A program made the position numbers and the translations under genes. The notes under the pieces are model-generated. The model searched no databases, had not been told where the DNA came from, and was given only the letters and a program-made list of their open reading frames with translations. Below, in pieces: positions 50,514 to 59,054 of a stretch of DNA of 64,000 nucleotides. Source of the DNA: Streptomyces sp. SID12501 (GTDB lineage: Bacteria > Actinomycetota > Actinomycetes > Streptomycetales > Streptomycetaceae); the NCBI RefSeq assembly GCF_010550245.1, contig NZ_JAAGLU010000003.1, forward strand, positions 300,521-364,520, given 5' to 3'. Positions within the stretch are counted from its first letter, which is position 1. Each line of letters starts with the position of its first letter.

Positions 50514-52061
50514 ATGGCGGACATATTTGACGCGTACGCGCTGGCCGACGCGTGGGACGAGATGTTTGTGCGGCCGGGTGAGGTCAGGACCGCCTATGAG
50601 CCGGTACTGGCGGCACTCCAGCCCATCGAACCGACCGAGCTGCGCTTCCGGGCCGACCAGATGGCCCGGGCGTTCACCGACCGCGGGGTGACCTACGCCT
50701 TCGCGGGTGAGGAACGGCCCTGGCCGCTGGACCTCGTACCGAGGATCCTCGACGCGCTGGAGTGGGATCTCATCCAGCGCGGGGTCGCCCAGCGGGTGCG
50801 GGCCCTGGAGGCCTATCTCGCGGACGCCTACGGGCCCTGCCAGGCCTTCGAGGACGGCGTCGTGCCGTGGCGGCTGCTGCTCAGCTCGCCGCACTTCCAC
50901 CGGGCCGCCCAGGGCATCGAGCCACCGGGCGGCGTACGCATCCATGTCGCCGGCATCGACCTCGTCCGGGACGAGGCGGGGGACTTCCGGGTGCTGGAGG
51001 ACAACGTCCGGGTGCCGTCCGGGGTGTCCTACGTCATCGAGAACCGGCGGGCGATGACCCGCGTCTTCCCGTCCCTCTTCGCCGAGCAGCACGTCGTCCC
51101 CGTCGACGGCTACGCGCAGCGTCTGCTGGCCGCGCTGCGCGCCGCCGCGCCCGCCGGGGTCACCGATCCGCGGGTCGTGGTCCTGACCCCGGGTCCGAGC
51201 AACGCCGCCTACTTCGAACACGCCCTGCTGGCCCGGCTGATGGGCGTGCAGCTGGTCGAGGGGCACGATCTGGTGTGCCGTAGGAACCGGGTGTGGATGC
51301 GGACCACGCGCGGTGAGGTGCCCGTCCATGTCGTATACCGACGAATGGACGACGACTTCCTCGACCCGCTCCATTTCCGGCCCGACTCGCTGATCGGCTG
51401 CCCGGGCATCCTGAACGCCGCCCAGTCGGGCACCGTCACCCTCGCGAACGCGGTCGGCAACGGCATCGCGGACGACAAGCTGCTCTACACGTACGTACCC
51501 GATCTGATCCAGTACTACCTCTCCGAAGAACCGATTCTTCCGAATGTGGAGTCGTTCCGTCCGGACGAGCCGGGGCAGCTGGAGGCCGTGCTCGACCAGA
51601 TCGACCAGCTGGTCATCAAGCCGGTCGACGGCGCCGGCGGCCAGGGCATCGTCATCGGCCCGAAGGCCGACCGGGAGACCCTGGAGCAGTGCCGGGCGGC
51701 GGTCGCCGCAGATCCCCGGGGCTGGATCGCGCAGCGCCCCGTCGCACTCTCGACCTCCCCGACCCTGTCCGGCGAGCGGATGGCGCCGCGCCACATCGAC
51801 CTGCGGCCGTTCGCCGTGAACGACGGCAACGAGGTCTGGGTCCTGCCCGGCGGGCTGACCCGCGTCGCCCTCCAGGAAGGCAACCTCATCGTCAACTCCA
51901 GCCAGGGCGGCGGCTCCAAGGACACCTGGGTGCTCGCCGAGGGGCCCGCCGAGACCCCGAGCCCCGTACCACCGGCCGGCGCACCACCCGAGGTCGCCCC
52001 GCGCCAGCACGGACCCGACGGCAACCTCACCCTCGTACAGGAAGGGGCGCAGCAGCAGTGA
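50514..52061 (+). CDS. Circularly permuted ATP-grasp (DUF404/DUF407) protein
   Basis: The 515 residues have ERPWPLDLVPRILDALEWDL, then GVRIHVAGIDLVRDEAGDF, VLEDNVRVPSGVSYVIENR and GAGGQGIVIGPKADRETLE, ending in a Pro/Ala-rich tail. Permuted ATP-grasp enzymes are predicted peptide or amide ligases and are almost always encoded with an alpha-E protein and a transglutaminase, as here. The stop overlaps the next start (GTGA). The substrate is not known. Confidence 0.9.
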   Translation: MADIFDAYALADAWDEMFVRPGEVRTAYEPVLAALQPIEPTELRFRADQMARAFTDRGVTYAFAGEERPWPLDLVPRILDALEWDLIQRGVAQRVRALEAYLADAYGPCQAFEDGVVPWRLLLSSPHFHRAAQGIEPPGGVRIHVAGIDLVRDEAGDFRVLEDNVRVPSGVSYVIENRRAMTRVFPSLFAEQHVVPVDGYAQRLLAALRAAAPAGVTDPRVVVLTPGPSNAAYFEHALLARLMGVQLVEGHDLVCRRNRVWMRTTRGEVPVHVVYRRMDDDFLDPLHFRPDSLIGCPGILNAAQSGTVTLANAVGNGIADDKLLYTYVPDLIQYYLSEEPILPNVESFRPDEPGQLEAVLDQIDQLVIKPVDGAGGQGIVIGPKADRETLEQCRAAVAADPRGWIAQRPVALSTSPTLSGERMAPRHIDLRPFAVNDGNEVWVLPGGLTRVALQEGNLIVNSSQGGGSKDTWVLAEGPAETPSPVPPAGAPPEVAPRQHGPDGNLTLVQEGAQQQ

Positions 52062-52999
52062 ACGACGTGATCCTCTCCCGGATAGCCGAGGCCCTGACAT
52101 GGACGGGCCGTTACGTGGAGCGGGCGGACGCCACGAGCCGCATCCTGGACGCCTATCTGCACCGCCTGCTGGAGGACCCCTGGCGCGACGAGGACGCGGC
52201 CTGCCGCTCCCTCTACGCGATCCTGGGCGTCGACGCGGGCGGCCAACCCGTCGACATGCAGCAGGTGTTGGACCAGCTCGCCTTCGACGCCCGCTCGACG
52301 TGCGCGATCGAGGGCGCGCTCGGTGCGGCCCGGCTCAACGCCAGAAGCGCCCGGGAAGCCGTCTCCTCGGAGATGTGGGAGTGCCTCAACTCCACCTGGC
52401 ACGCCCTCGCCGACCAGCGGCTCGCGGCCAGGCGCACGGGCCCGTACGCCTACTTGGAGCTGGTACGACGCCGATCCGCCCTCTTCTTCGGCCTCGCGGA
52501 CTCCACCATGAGCCGGGACGACAGCTGGCGTTTCGTGATCCTGGGGCGCAGCCTGGAGCGGGTGGACATGACCGTACGGCTGCTGTCGGTACGGGTGTTG
52601 GACGCCGCCCACGCCCCGGACTGGCCGACGCTGCTGAGCGCGAGCGGCGCGGACGAGGCCTACGCGCGGGTGTACAGCGGGTTCGGCGACACCCCGAGAG
52701 TGGCCGAATTCCTGCTCCTGGACCGGGACTTCCCGCGCTCGGCGCTGCACGCGCTGACCACGGCGGAGGAGTGCCTCGCGGCCCTGGGCCGCCCGCGCCA
52801 GGATCCGGCCCGGCGCCCGATCGGGCGGCTGCGCACCCGCCTGGAGTATCTGGACTCGCAGGCCATGGAAGACCAACTCCCGGTGCTGCTACAGGACTTG
52901 CAGACCGCCTGCATGGCCTCGGCGGAGGCGGTCGCGGAGAAGTTCTTCCCGTACCAGGGGCCCGTGGAGTGGGCTCAGGAAGGAGCGCGAGCAGTATGA
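52058..52999 (+). CDS. Alpha-E (DUF403) protein
   Basis: The 313 residues start at GTG 52058. Family hallmarks: VILSRIAEALTWTGRYVERA, ADATSRILDAYLHRLL, NARSAREAVSSEMWECLN, then LGRSLERVDMTVRLLSVRVL. It is an all-alpha protein predicted to work with the permuted ATP-grasp enzyme. It overlaps neighbours on both sides by 4 bp. Confidence 0.92.
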   Translation: MNDVILSRIAEALTWTGRYVERADATSRILDAYLHRLLEDPWRDEDAACRSLYAILGVDAGGQPVDMQQVLDQLAFDARSTCAIEGALGAARLNARSAREAVSSEMWECLNSTWHALADQRLAARRTGPYAYLELVRRRSALFFGLADSTMSRDDSWRFVILGRSLERVDMTVRLLSVRVLDAAHAPDWPTLLSASGADEAYARVYSGFGDTPRVAEFLLLDRDFPRSALHALTTAEECLAALGRPRQDPARRPIGRLRTRLEYLDSQAMEDQLPVLLQDLQTACMASAEAVAEKFFPYQGPVEWAQEGARAV

Positions 53000-53964
53000 A
53001 CAGCGACGGAACGGGCAGCATGACGAGCGGCGGGACGAGCGACGGAACCGGTGGCATGTCGAACGGCGGAACGGGTGGCATGTCGGGCGGCGGGACGAGC
53101 ATCATGTCGACGAACGCGCCGATGACCCGCCGGCTCCGTATCCGGCACGTCACCCATGTCGCGTACGCGCAGGCCGTGATCTCCTCGCACAACGAGGTCC
53201 GGATGACCCCGCTGACGCTCCCCGGCCAGACGACGCTGGACGCCCGGGTCACCGTGAACCCGGCGACGCCGACCTGGTCGTACTGGGACTACTGGGGCAC
53301 GCAGGTCACGGGTTTCGACCTGATGGATCCGCACGCCGACCTCACGATCACCGCCCAGAGCCTGGTGGAGACGGCCCCGCCGGGACCTCTGGACCCCGCG
53401 CCGAGCTGGGCCGAGGTGGCCGACCGGACGGCCAACTCCCGGTTGCTGGAGTACGCGACGGTGACGGGACGGACGACGGTACCGCCCGAACTGGTGGCGC
53501 GGGCGCGGGAGGTGGCCGTAGGTCTCGACCCGCACGAGACGGCGACGGCGGTGTCGGCGCTGGTCGCGGACCGGGTGTCGTACCTGCCAGGTACGACGGG
53601 CGTGAACACGTCGGCGGCGGAGGCCTGGGAGCAGGGCGCGGGCGTCTGCCAGGACATCGCCCATGTGACGATCGCGCTGCTGCGGGGCCTCGGCCTGCCC
53701 ACCCGCTATGTCTCCGGCTACCTCCACCCCGAGCGGGAGGCGGAACTGCACCGCCCGGTGGAGGGCCAGTCCCACGCCTGGGTCGAGTACTGGGCGGGCG
53801 ACTGGTGCGGCTACGACCCGACGAACCGGACGCGCGCCGACGAGTCCCATGTGGTGGTCGGCCGGGGGCGCGACTACGACGACGTGACACCGCACAAGGG
53901 CGTGTACCGGGGAGTAGCCGGAGGGCCGCCGGAGGTGACGGTGGAGTTCACGCGGGTGGCCTGA
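52996..53964 (+). CDS. Transglutaminase-like cysteine protease/peptidase
   Basis: From ATG 52996 the protein has 322 residues. A Gly/Ser/Thr/Met-rich leader of about 40 residues (repeats like GGTGGMSNGG) is followed by the N-terminal beta region (RIRHVTHVAYAQAVISSHNE) and the transglutaminase core. The triad Cys is in GAGVCQDIAHV, the His in SHAWVEYWAG and the Asp in YDPTNRTRADES. It completes the ATP-grasp / alpha-E / transglutaminase triad. The repetitive leader is in frame but not conserved-looking; translation from ATG 53122 (MTRRLRIRHV) would give the standard form. Confidence 0.9.
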   Translation: MNSDGTGSMTSGGTSDGTGGMSNGGTGGMSGGGTSIMSTNAPMTRRLRIRHVTHVAYAQAVISSHNEVRMTPLTLPGQTTLDARVTVNPATPTWSYWDYWGTQVTGFDLMDPHADLTITAQSLVETAPPGPLDPAPSWAEVADRTANSRLLEYATVTGRTTVPPELVARAREVAVGLDPHETATAVSALVADRVSYLPGTTGVNTSAAEAWEQGAGVCQDIAHVTIALLRGLGLPTRYVSGYLHPEREAELHRPVEGQSHAWVEYWAGDWCGYDPTNRTRADESHVVVGRGRDYDDVTPHKGVYRGVAGGPPEVTVEFTRVA

Positions 53965-53972
53965 AATGACCC

Positions 53973-54020
53973 GTCCGCGGGCAGGGCGCGTACCCCGGGG
54001 TACGCGCCCTGCCCGCGGAC
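53973..54020. terminator. Perfect 48-bp palindrome, bidirectional terminator
   Basis: Two 22-base arms flank a self-complementary CCGG. It lies between convergent genes, nine bases past the transglutaminase stop and 12 before the binding-protein stop. Confidence 0.85.
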
Positions 54021-54031
54021 GGTGTGTGCGA

Positions 54032-55195
54032 CTACTTCAGCCCGAGGGCCTCGCAATCGTCCTCGATCTTCGCGGTGCAGATTTCGGCCAGCTTGTAGAT
54101 GCCGTCCTCGAGGACCGTGCTTTTGATGTTGGCCGTCGTCAGGGCGACGACGCTCACCAGCTGGGAGGGGACGTCCTTGGTCGTGGGGCTGTCGACCTTG
54201 TCCCGGGTGAGGGCGTCGAACTGGATGTCGCGGCCCTGGATGCGGGCGACGGCCATCTCGGCCGCCGTCTCGGCCTCCTGCGGGTACGACTTGTAGACGC
54301 TCATGTACTGCTCGCCGGAGATGATCCGCTGCACGGCGGCCAGTTCGGCGTCCTGCCCGGTGATCGGCGGCAGCTTGGTGACGCCCGCGGCCTCCAGGGC
54401 GTCGATGATGCCGCCCGCCATGCCGTCGTTGGCGGAGTAGACGCCGGCGATGTTGTCCTTGCCGATGGCCTCGATGGCCTTCGTCATGTTCGCCTCGGCG
54501 TTCTCCGGCTTCCAGTCCTTGGTGTCGAAGGACTGCGCGATCGTCACCTTGCCGTTCAGTTCGGAGAGGGCGCCCTCCTTGAACTGCGCGGCGTTCGGGT
54601 CGGTCACCGACCCGTTCATCATCACGATCTTCTTCGACTCGTTGGCCCCACCGCCGAGGGCCTCCAGGAGGGAACGTCCCTGCACCTCGCCGACGAGTTC
54701 GTTGTCGAAGGAGATGTACGCGTCGATGGGGCCCTCGGCCAGCCTGTCGTACGCGATGACCGGAATCCCGGCCTCCTTGGCCTTCTTGACCTCGCCCGCG
54801 ATGGCGTGCGCGTCCACGGCGTCGAGGAGCAGGACGTCGACCTTGTCGTCGATCATCTGCTGCAACTGCCTGGCCTGCTTGTCGGCGTCCGCCCCGGCGT
54901 TGGCGTAGTCGACCTTGCCCTGGCCGCTGGTGAGCGACTCGACCTTGCTCTTGATGATCGGGTAGTCGAACTTCTCGTACCGGGTGTTCGCCGTCTCCGG
55001 AAGCAGCAGCCCCACCGTGATGTCGTTGCCCTTGGCGGGGGTCGCCTCAGCGGCTTGGCCACTGGCGTCGAGTGCGCCGCAGCCCGCGGCAAGGGAGACC
55101 GTGACCACGGAGGCGGCCACGGCCGTGGCGGAACGACGCAAACGAGCCACGCGACTCATGTGAATCGGACGAGCCGGACGAGTCAGACGAAACAT
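54032..55195 (-). CDS. Sugar ABC transporter substrate-binding lipoprotein (XylF/ChvE-like)
   Basis: This protein of about 387 residues has a long basic signal sequence ending in the lipobox SLAAGC. The mature protein matches sugar-binding Peripla_BP_4 receptors: ITVGLLLPETANTRYEKFD, DVLLLDAVDAHAIAGEVKK, AGIPVIAYDRLAEGPIDAYI, GVYSANDGMAGGIIDALEAA and PPITGQDAELAAVQRI. No permease or ATPase gene is adjacent, so it is an orphan component. The start at 55195 is uncertain; ATG 55159 is an alternative. Neither has a strong Shine-Dalgarno. Confidence 0.88.
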   Translation of the reverse strand: MFRLTRPARPIHMSRVARLRRSATAVAASVVTVSLAAGCGALDASGQAAEATPAKGNDITVGLLLPETANTRYEKFDYPIIKSKVESLTSGQGKVDYANAGADADKQARQLQQMIDDKVDVLLLDAVDAHAIAGEVKKAKEAGIPVIAYDRLAEGPIDAYISFDNELVGEVQGRSLLEALGGGANESKKIVMMNGSVTDPNAAQFKEGALSELNGKVTIAQSFDTKDWKPENAEANMTKAIEAIGKDNIAGVYSANDGMAGGIIDALEAAGVTKLPPITGQDAELAAVQRIISGEQYMSVYKSYPQEAETAAEMAVARIQGRDIQFDALTRDKVDSPTTKDVPSQLVSVVALTTANIKSTVLEDGIYKLAEICTAKIEDDCEALGLK

Positions 55196-55527
55196 TCGGG
55201 TGCTCACTTCAGGTGCTTTTAGGACGTGGACGCAGCAGTGCGGCCCATGTGTCTGAAAAGACAACGCGGGTGAGCCCACACGCGTCAAGCGGAACTACTC
55301 ATCCGGAGGGCAACATCACACTCCGTCGCCTACGTGAAGAAGTGGCGGAAGTCCGGGCGAACCGCCTCCGCATGTCCTACACCAGGTGCGCGAACCGGGT
55401 GCACGAACCGAGTGCGAGGAGACCTGTCCAGGACCCGTCCGGGCCCGCCCAAGATCCGTACAACCAAGCGCGTTCCTCACGAGCCTGATCATCGACGGCC
55501 GGATCCCGCCGGTTCCCGAACCGGACA
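55196..55527. other. Divergent promoter region, no gene seen
   Basis: About 330 bp between the binding-protein start and the 9-bp repeat array. It must carry the promoters of both the sugar-binding lipoprotein and the PA14 genes. No hairpin or family-like frame is evident. Confidence 0.4.
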
Positions 55528-55590
55528 CGAAGGATGCGAAGGATGCGAAGGATGCGAAGGATGCGAAGGATGCGAAGGATGCGAAGGATG
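55528..55590. repeat. Seven perfect tandem copies of CGAAGGATG
   Basis: The 9-bp unit repeats without error from 55528 to 55590 and continues as CGAAGGACCGA to the ATG at 55602. Each unit contains a Shine-Dalgarno-like GAAGGA and an ATG. Read through in the PA14 frame it encodes Lys-Asp-Ala repeats. Confidence 0.9.
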
Positions 55591-55601
55591 CGAAGGACCG
55601 A

Positions 55602-57076
55602 ATGATCTCAGCCACACGTACGACGGTCACGGGGGCCGTGACCAGCACCGCCGCGACCGCTGTCGTGCTCGCCACCGCCGGCGGCCTTCTCACCGCGGTC
55701 GCCGCCGCAGCGCCCGCCTCGGCGGCCACGGTGACGTGCGCCTCCCCCGCCTACAAGCGGCAGTTCTTCGCGAACACCACCTTCTCCGGCACCCTGAAGA
55801 AGACCGACTGCGACACCACCATCGCCGAGAACTGGGGCGCCAAAGCCCCCGCCACCGGCCTCCCCAAGGACAACTTCGGCGTGCGGTGGACGGTGACCCG
55901 TGACTTCGGCTCGGGCGGCCCCTTCGCCCTCAGCGCCGCCACGCAGGACGGCATCCGCGTCTACCTCGACGGCAAGCTCAAGATCGACCTGTGGAAGAAC
56001 GTCTCCGCGACGCGCACCAAGACGGTCAACCCCACGGTCCCCTCCGGCACGCACACCCTCCGCATCGACTACGCCAACTTCACCGGCAACGCGAACGTCA
56101 ACTTCGCTTACACGCCCAGGACTTCGGTGACCGTCGACAAGGTCAAGCCCCTCGCCACGACCACCTCGACCGCCGCCACCACATACACGGACTCGACGGT
56201 CCCGAAGACCGGCGAGACGTACGCCTACGAGGTCCGCGCCCGCGACAAGGCCGGCAACCAGTCCACTGGCAGGCGTCCTCGGCCGACATGGAGCGCTACC
56301 AGGTGTGGGCGGCGCCGGCCGGCGGGTCCGACTCCGACGGCCCGGCCATCGCCCTCGGCACCTCCTTCAACGACGAACTGGCAGAGGCCGGCGTCCCGGT
56401 CACCTACACGATCCAGGCGATCGACGCGTACGGGAACATCTCCCCGGTGTCGGACACGGTGACGGCGACCCGCCCCGCGCCCGGCGAATCGCCGACGCCC
56501 ACGGGCCTGACGGGCACACTCCGCGACAGCGCCACCGCACTCACCTGGAACTTCTCGACGGATGCCCACTACGGCTACCGCGTCTACCGCCGCACGGGTA
56601 CGAACGACGCCTGGACGCGGATCAGCGCGGACAAGGTGACGGCGACCCTCTACGACGACACGACGGCCCCGGTCGGGCGCGCGTCCTACTACGTGGTCGT
56701 CCTCGACCAGTACGGCAACGAGTCGGCCCCCGAGGGAGTGGTCACCGTGACCCGGGAGACCCCGGTCACGTCCACCGCGCCACTGCCGCCGACCATCACC
56801 CTGGCCGCCCCGTACACGGAGTGCACGGCGAACGACTGCGTGGCGCACGGCGGTTCGAGCACTCCGCTCACCGTGACCCTGCCCCCGGCCTCGGACCGCC
56901 TGATCTGGGGCTACGAGTACAAGTTCACCGGCGACGCGGGCTACACACGGACCACGGACTCGACGGTGATGTGGACGCCGCCCGCCTCCGGCAGCTACAC
57001 GTTCACGGTGCGGACGGTGGACTACTACGGAGGCCGGAGGGGCGCGGCGACCACGATCCAGTTCAAGGTGGGCTGA
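55602..57076 (+). pseudogene. First PA14-FN3 secreted protein, frameshifted and internally deleted
   Basis: The signal peptide and PA14-like domain are intact (MISATRTTVTGAVTSTAA to VDKVKPLATTT). Compared with the next paralogue, about 45 residues of the first FN3 domain are missing, and the frame then shifts near 56270. The +1 frame continues homologously (WQASSADMERYQVWAAP to a stop at 57076). As written, translation ends at about 56462 with a nonsense tail. Two separate deletions best explain it, unless the shift is a sequencing error. Confidence 0.8.
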
Positions 57077-57232
57077 GTCGGCAGGTCCCACACGCCCTAC
57101 ACACCCCACCTGCCCCTCTCTTACCTTTCGAACAAAATCACACCAGCAGTACAACCAATTCGCACCTTCGCTGGTCCTGATCGTCAACGGCCCACTTCTC
57201 GTCGTTTGACGATCAGGACTCGAAGGACCGCT

Positions 57233-59011
57233 TTGAACCCAGCCAGACGCACGACGCAGGCAGCCACCACCGCCCTCGTGCTCGCCACCGCCGGCGCCCT
57301 CCTCAGCACCACAGCCCCGGCCGCCTCCGCCGCTACGACGTGTACTTCTCCCGTCTACAAACGGCAGTTCTTCGCGAACACCACCTTCTCCGGCACCCCG
57401 AAGAAGACGGACTGCGACACCGCGATCGCCGAGAACTGGGGCGCGAAGGCCCCCGCTGCCGGCCTCCCGAAGGACAACTTCGGCGTGCGCTGGACCGTGA
57501 CACGGGACTTCGGATCGGGCGGGCCGTTCGCCTTCACGGCCGCCACGCAGGACGGCATCCGCGTCTACCTCGACGGCACGATCAAGGTCAACCTCTGGAA
57601 GAACGTCACGACGACCCAGAAGAAGACCGTCAACCTCACCATCCCGTCCGGCAAGCACACCCTGCGCGTCGACTACGCCAACCTCACCGGCAACGCCAAC
57701 GTCAACTTCGCCTATGCGCCCAGGACTTCGGCGAGCGTCGACAAGGTCAAGCCGCTCGCGCCGACCGGTGCGGCCCTCTCGTACGAGAAGGAGACCGGCA
57801 CGGCGACGCTGGTCTGGGAGAAGAACAAGGAGATGGACCTCACGGGCTACCGCGTCCACCGGCGCGCCGAGGGCGGTTCCTTCGGCGCCAAGCCCATCGC
57901 GACGACCACGACGACCTCGTACATGGACACCACGCTCCCGTTGACCGGGGAGAAGTACGTTTACGAGATCCGCGCCTACGACAAGGCGGGCAACGAGTCG
58001 GCCGGTACGGCGGGCCTGGCTGTCACCACCGTCGATCGCGTCGCACCGGGCGTTCCCAAGGACCTGGTCGGTATCAGCTCCTCGGAGTCGGAGGGGATGC
58101 GGTTCGGCTGGAGTGCGGTCGAGGGAGCGGTGTCGTACGTGATGTACCGGGCGCCCGAGGTGTACAAGGGCGGCAAGTACGTGCCCGACACCTACACGAG
58201 GCTTGGCAGCACGACCGAGCTTTCGTACCGGGACGCCTCGGCTGTGGAACGCGCGAGGTACTTCTACGCGGTCACGGCCATGGACGCGGCGGGCAACGAG
58301 TCGGCGCTCTCCGAGGCCGTGACGGGCCGCCTCTTGGACGACGTCCCGCCGCCCGCCGTCACCGGGCTCGCCGCCACCCCGACCGAGTACGGCTTCGAGC
58401 TGAGCTGGGACGCGAATCCGGCCGAAGACCTCACGTGGTACAGGCTCTACCGGGGCGCGATGGCCGACTACGACGAGGACGGTGTGGAGCAGTGCTACCT
58501 GAGCCTGGTCGAGGAGTATCTGCCGGGCGACAGCACCTCGTTCACGTACACCACCACCTCGAACTCGTACTGGTACACCGCCCTCCTGGACGGCGAGCGG
58601 GGCTGCTTCCTCGTCGACCCCATCGACGACTTCGGCAACTCCCCCTTCAAGTGGACGGGTGACGGCGAGGCCGCACTGTTCACCGAGCTCGACATGAGGC
58701 CGGGCGTGACCACGCCCGAGGACTCCCCGCTGGAGCTGACGGTGACCGGCGCGGAGGGCGACGAGGGCAACTACCTGGACTGGTCCTGGAGTTCCGCCGC
58801 CCAGGAGACGACCGGCTACCGCGTCCACCGCTGGAACCCCACCACCGGGGCGTACGAGAAGATCGCCGACCTCGGCAGCGATGTCACCGACTACCGCGAC
58901 ACCGGCGCCCCGCGCGGCACCACGTCCTTCTACTGGGTGACCACCCTGGCCGCGGACGGCACCGAGTCCGTACCGGCGGGCGCCTGGACGGTCACCGCCC
59001 CCGCGAACTGA
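57233..59011 (+). CDS. Secreted PA14-like / fibronectin type III repeat protein (copy 2)
   Basis: About 592 residues from a TTG at 57233 (AAGGA upstream; the paralogue's context CGAAGGACCG is identical). Signal peptide ends near PAASAA. The PA14-like carbohydrate-binding module (about 38-170) reads KRQFFANTTFSGTPKKTDC, TAIAENWGAKAPAAGLPKDN, FGVRWTVTRDFGSGGPFAF and GIRVYLDGTIKVNLWK. Four FN3-like repeats follow (YRVHRRAEGG, YVMYRAPEVY, YRLYRGAMAD, YRVHRWNPTT). No catalytic domain and no wall anchor are seen; a secreted adhesive or glycan-binding role is likely. Confidence 0.85.
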   Translation: MNPARRTTQAATTALVLATAGALLSTTAPAASAATTCTSPVYKRQFFANTTFSGTPKKTDCDTAIAENWGAKAPAAGLPKDNFGVRWTVTRDFGSGGPFAFTAATQDGIRVYLDGTIKVNLWKNVTTTQKKTVNLTIPSGKHTLRVDYANLTGNANVNFAYAPRTSASVDKVKPLAPTGAALSYEKETGTATLVWEKNKEMDLTGYRVHRRAEGGSFGAKPIATTTTTSYMDTTLPLTGEKYVYEIRAYDKAGNESAGTAGLAVTTVDRVAPGVPKDLVGISSSESEGMRFGWSAVEGAVSYVMYRAPEVYKGGKYVPDTYTRLGSTTELSYRDASAVERARYFYAVTAMDAAGNESALSEAVTGRLLDDVPPPAVTGLAATPTEYGFELSWDANPAEDLTWYRLYRGAMADYDEDGVEQCYLSLVEEYLPGDSTSFTYTTTSNSYWYTALLDGERGCFLVDPIDDFGNSPFKWTGDGEAALFTELDMRPGVTTPEDSPLELTVTGAEGDEGNYLDWSWSSAAQETTGYRVHRWNPTTGAYEKIADLGSDVTDYRDTGAPRGTTSFYWVTTLAADGTESVPAGAWTVTAPAN

Positions 59012-59054
59012 CAGCGCAGACAGCACAGCAGAGGAAGAGCAGACGCAGAACCGT

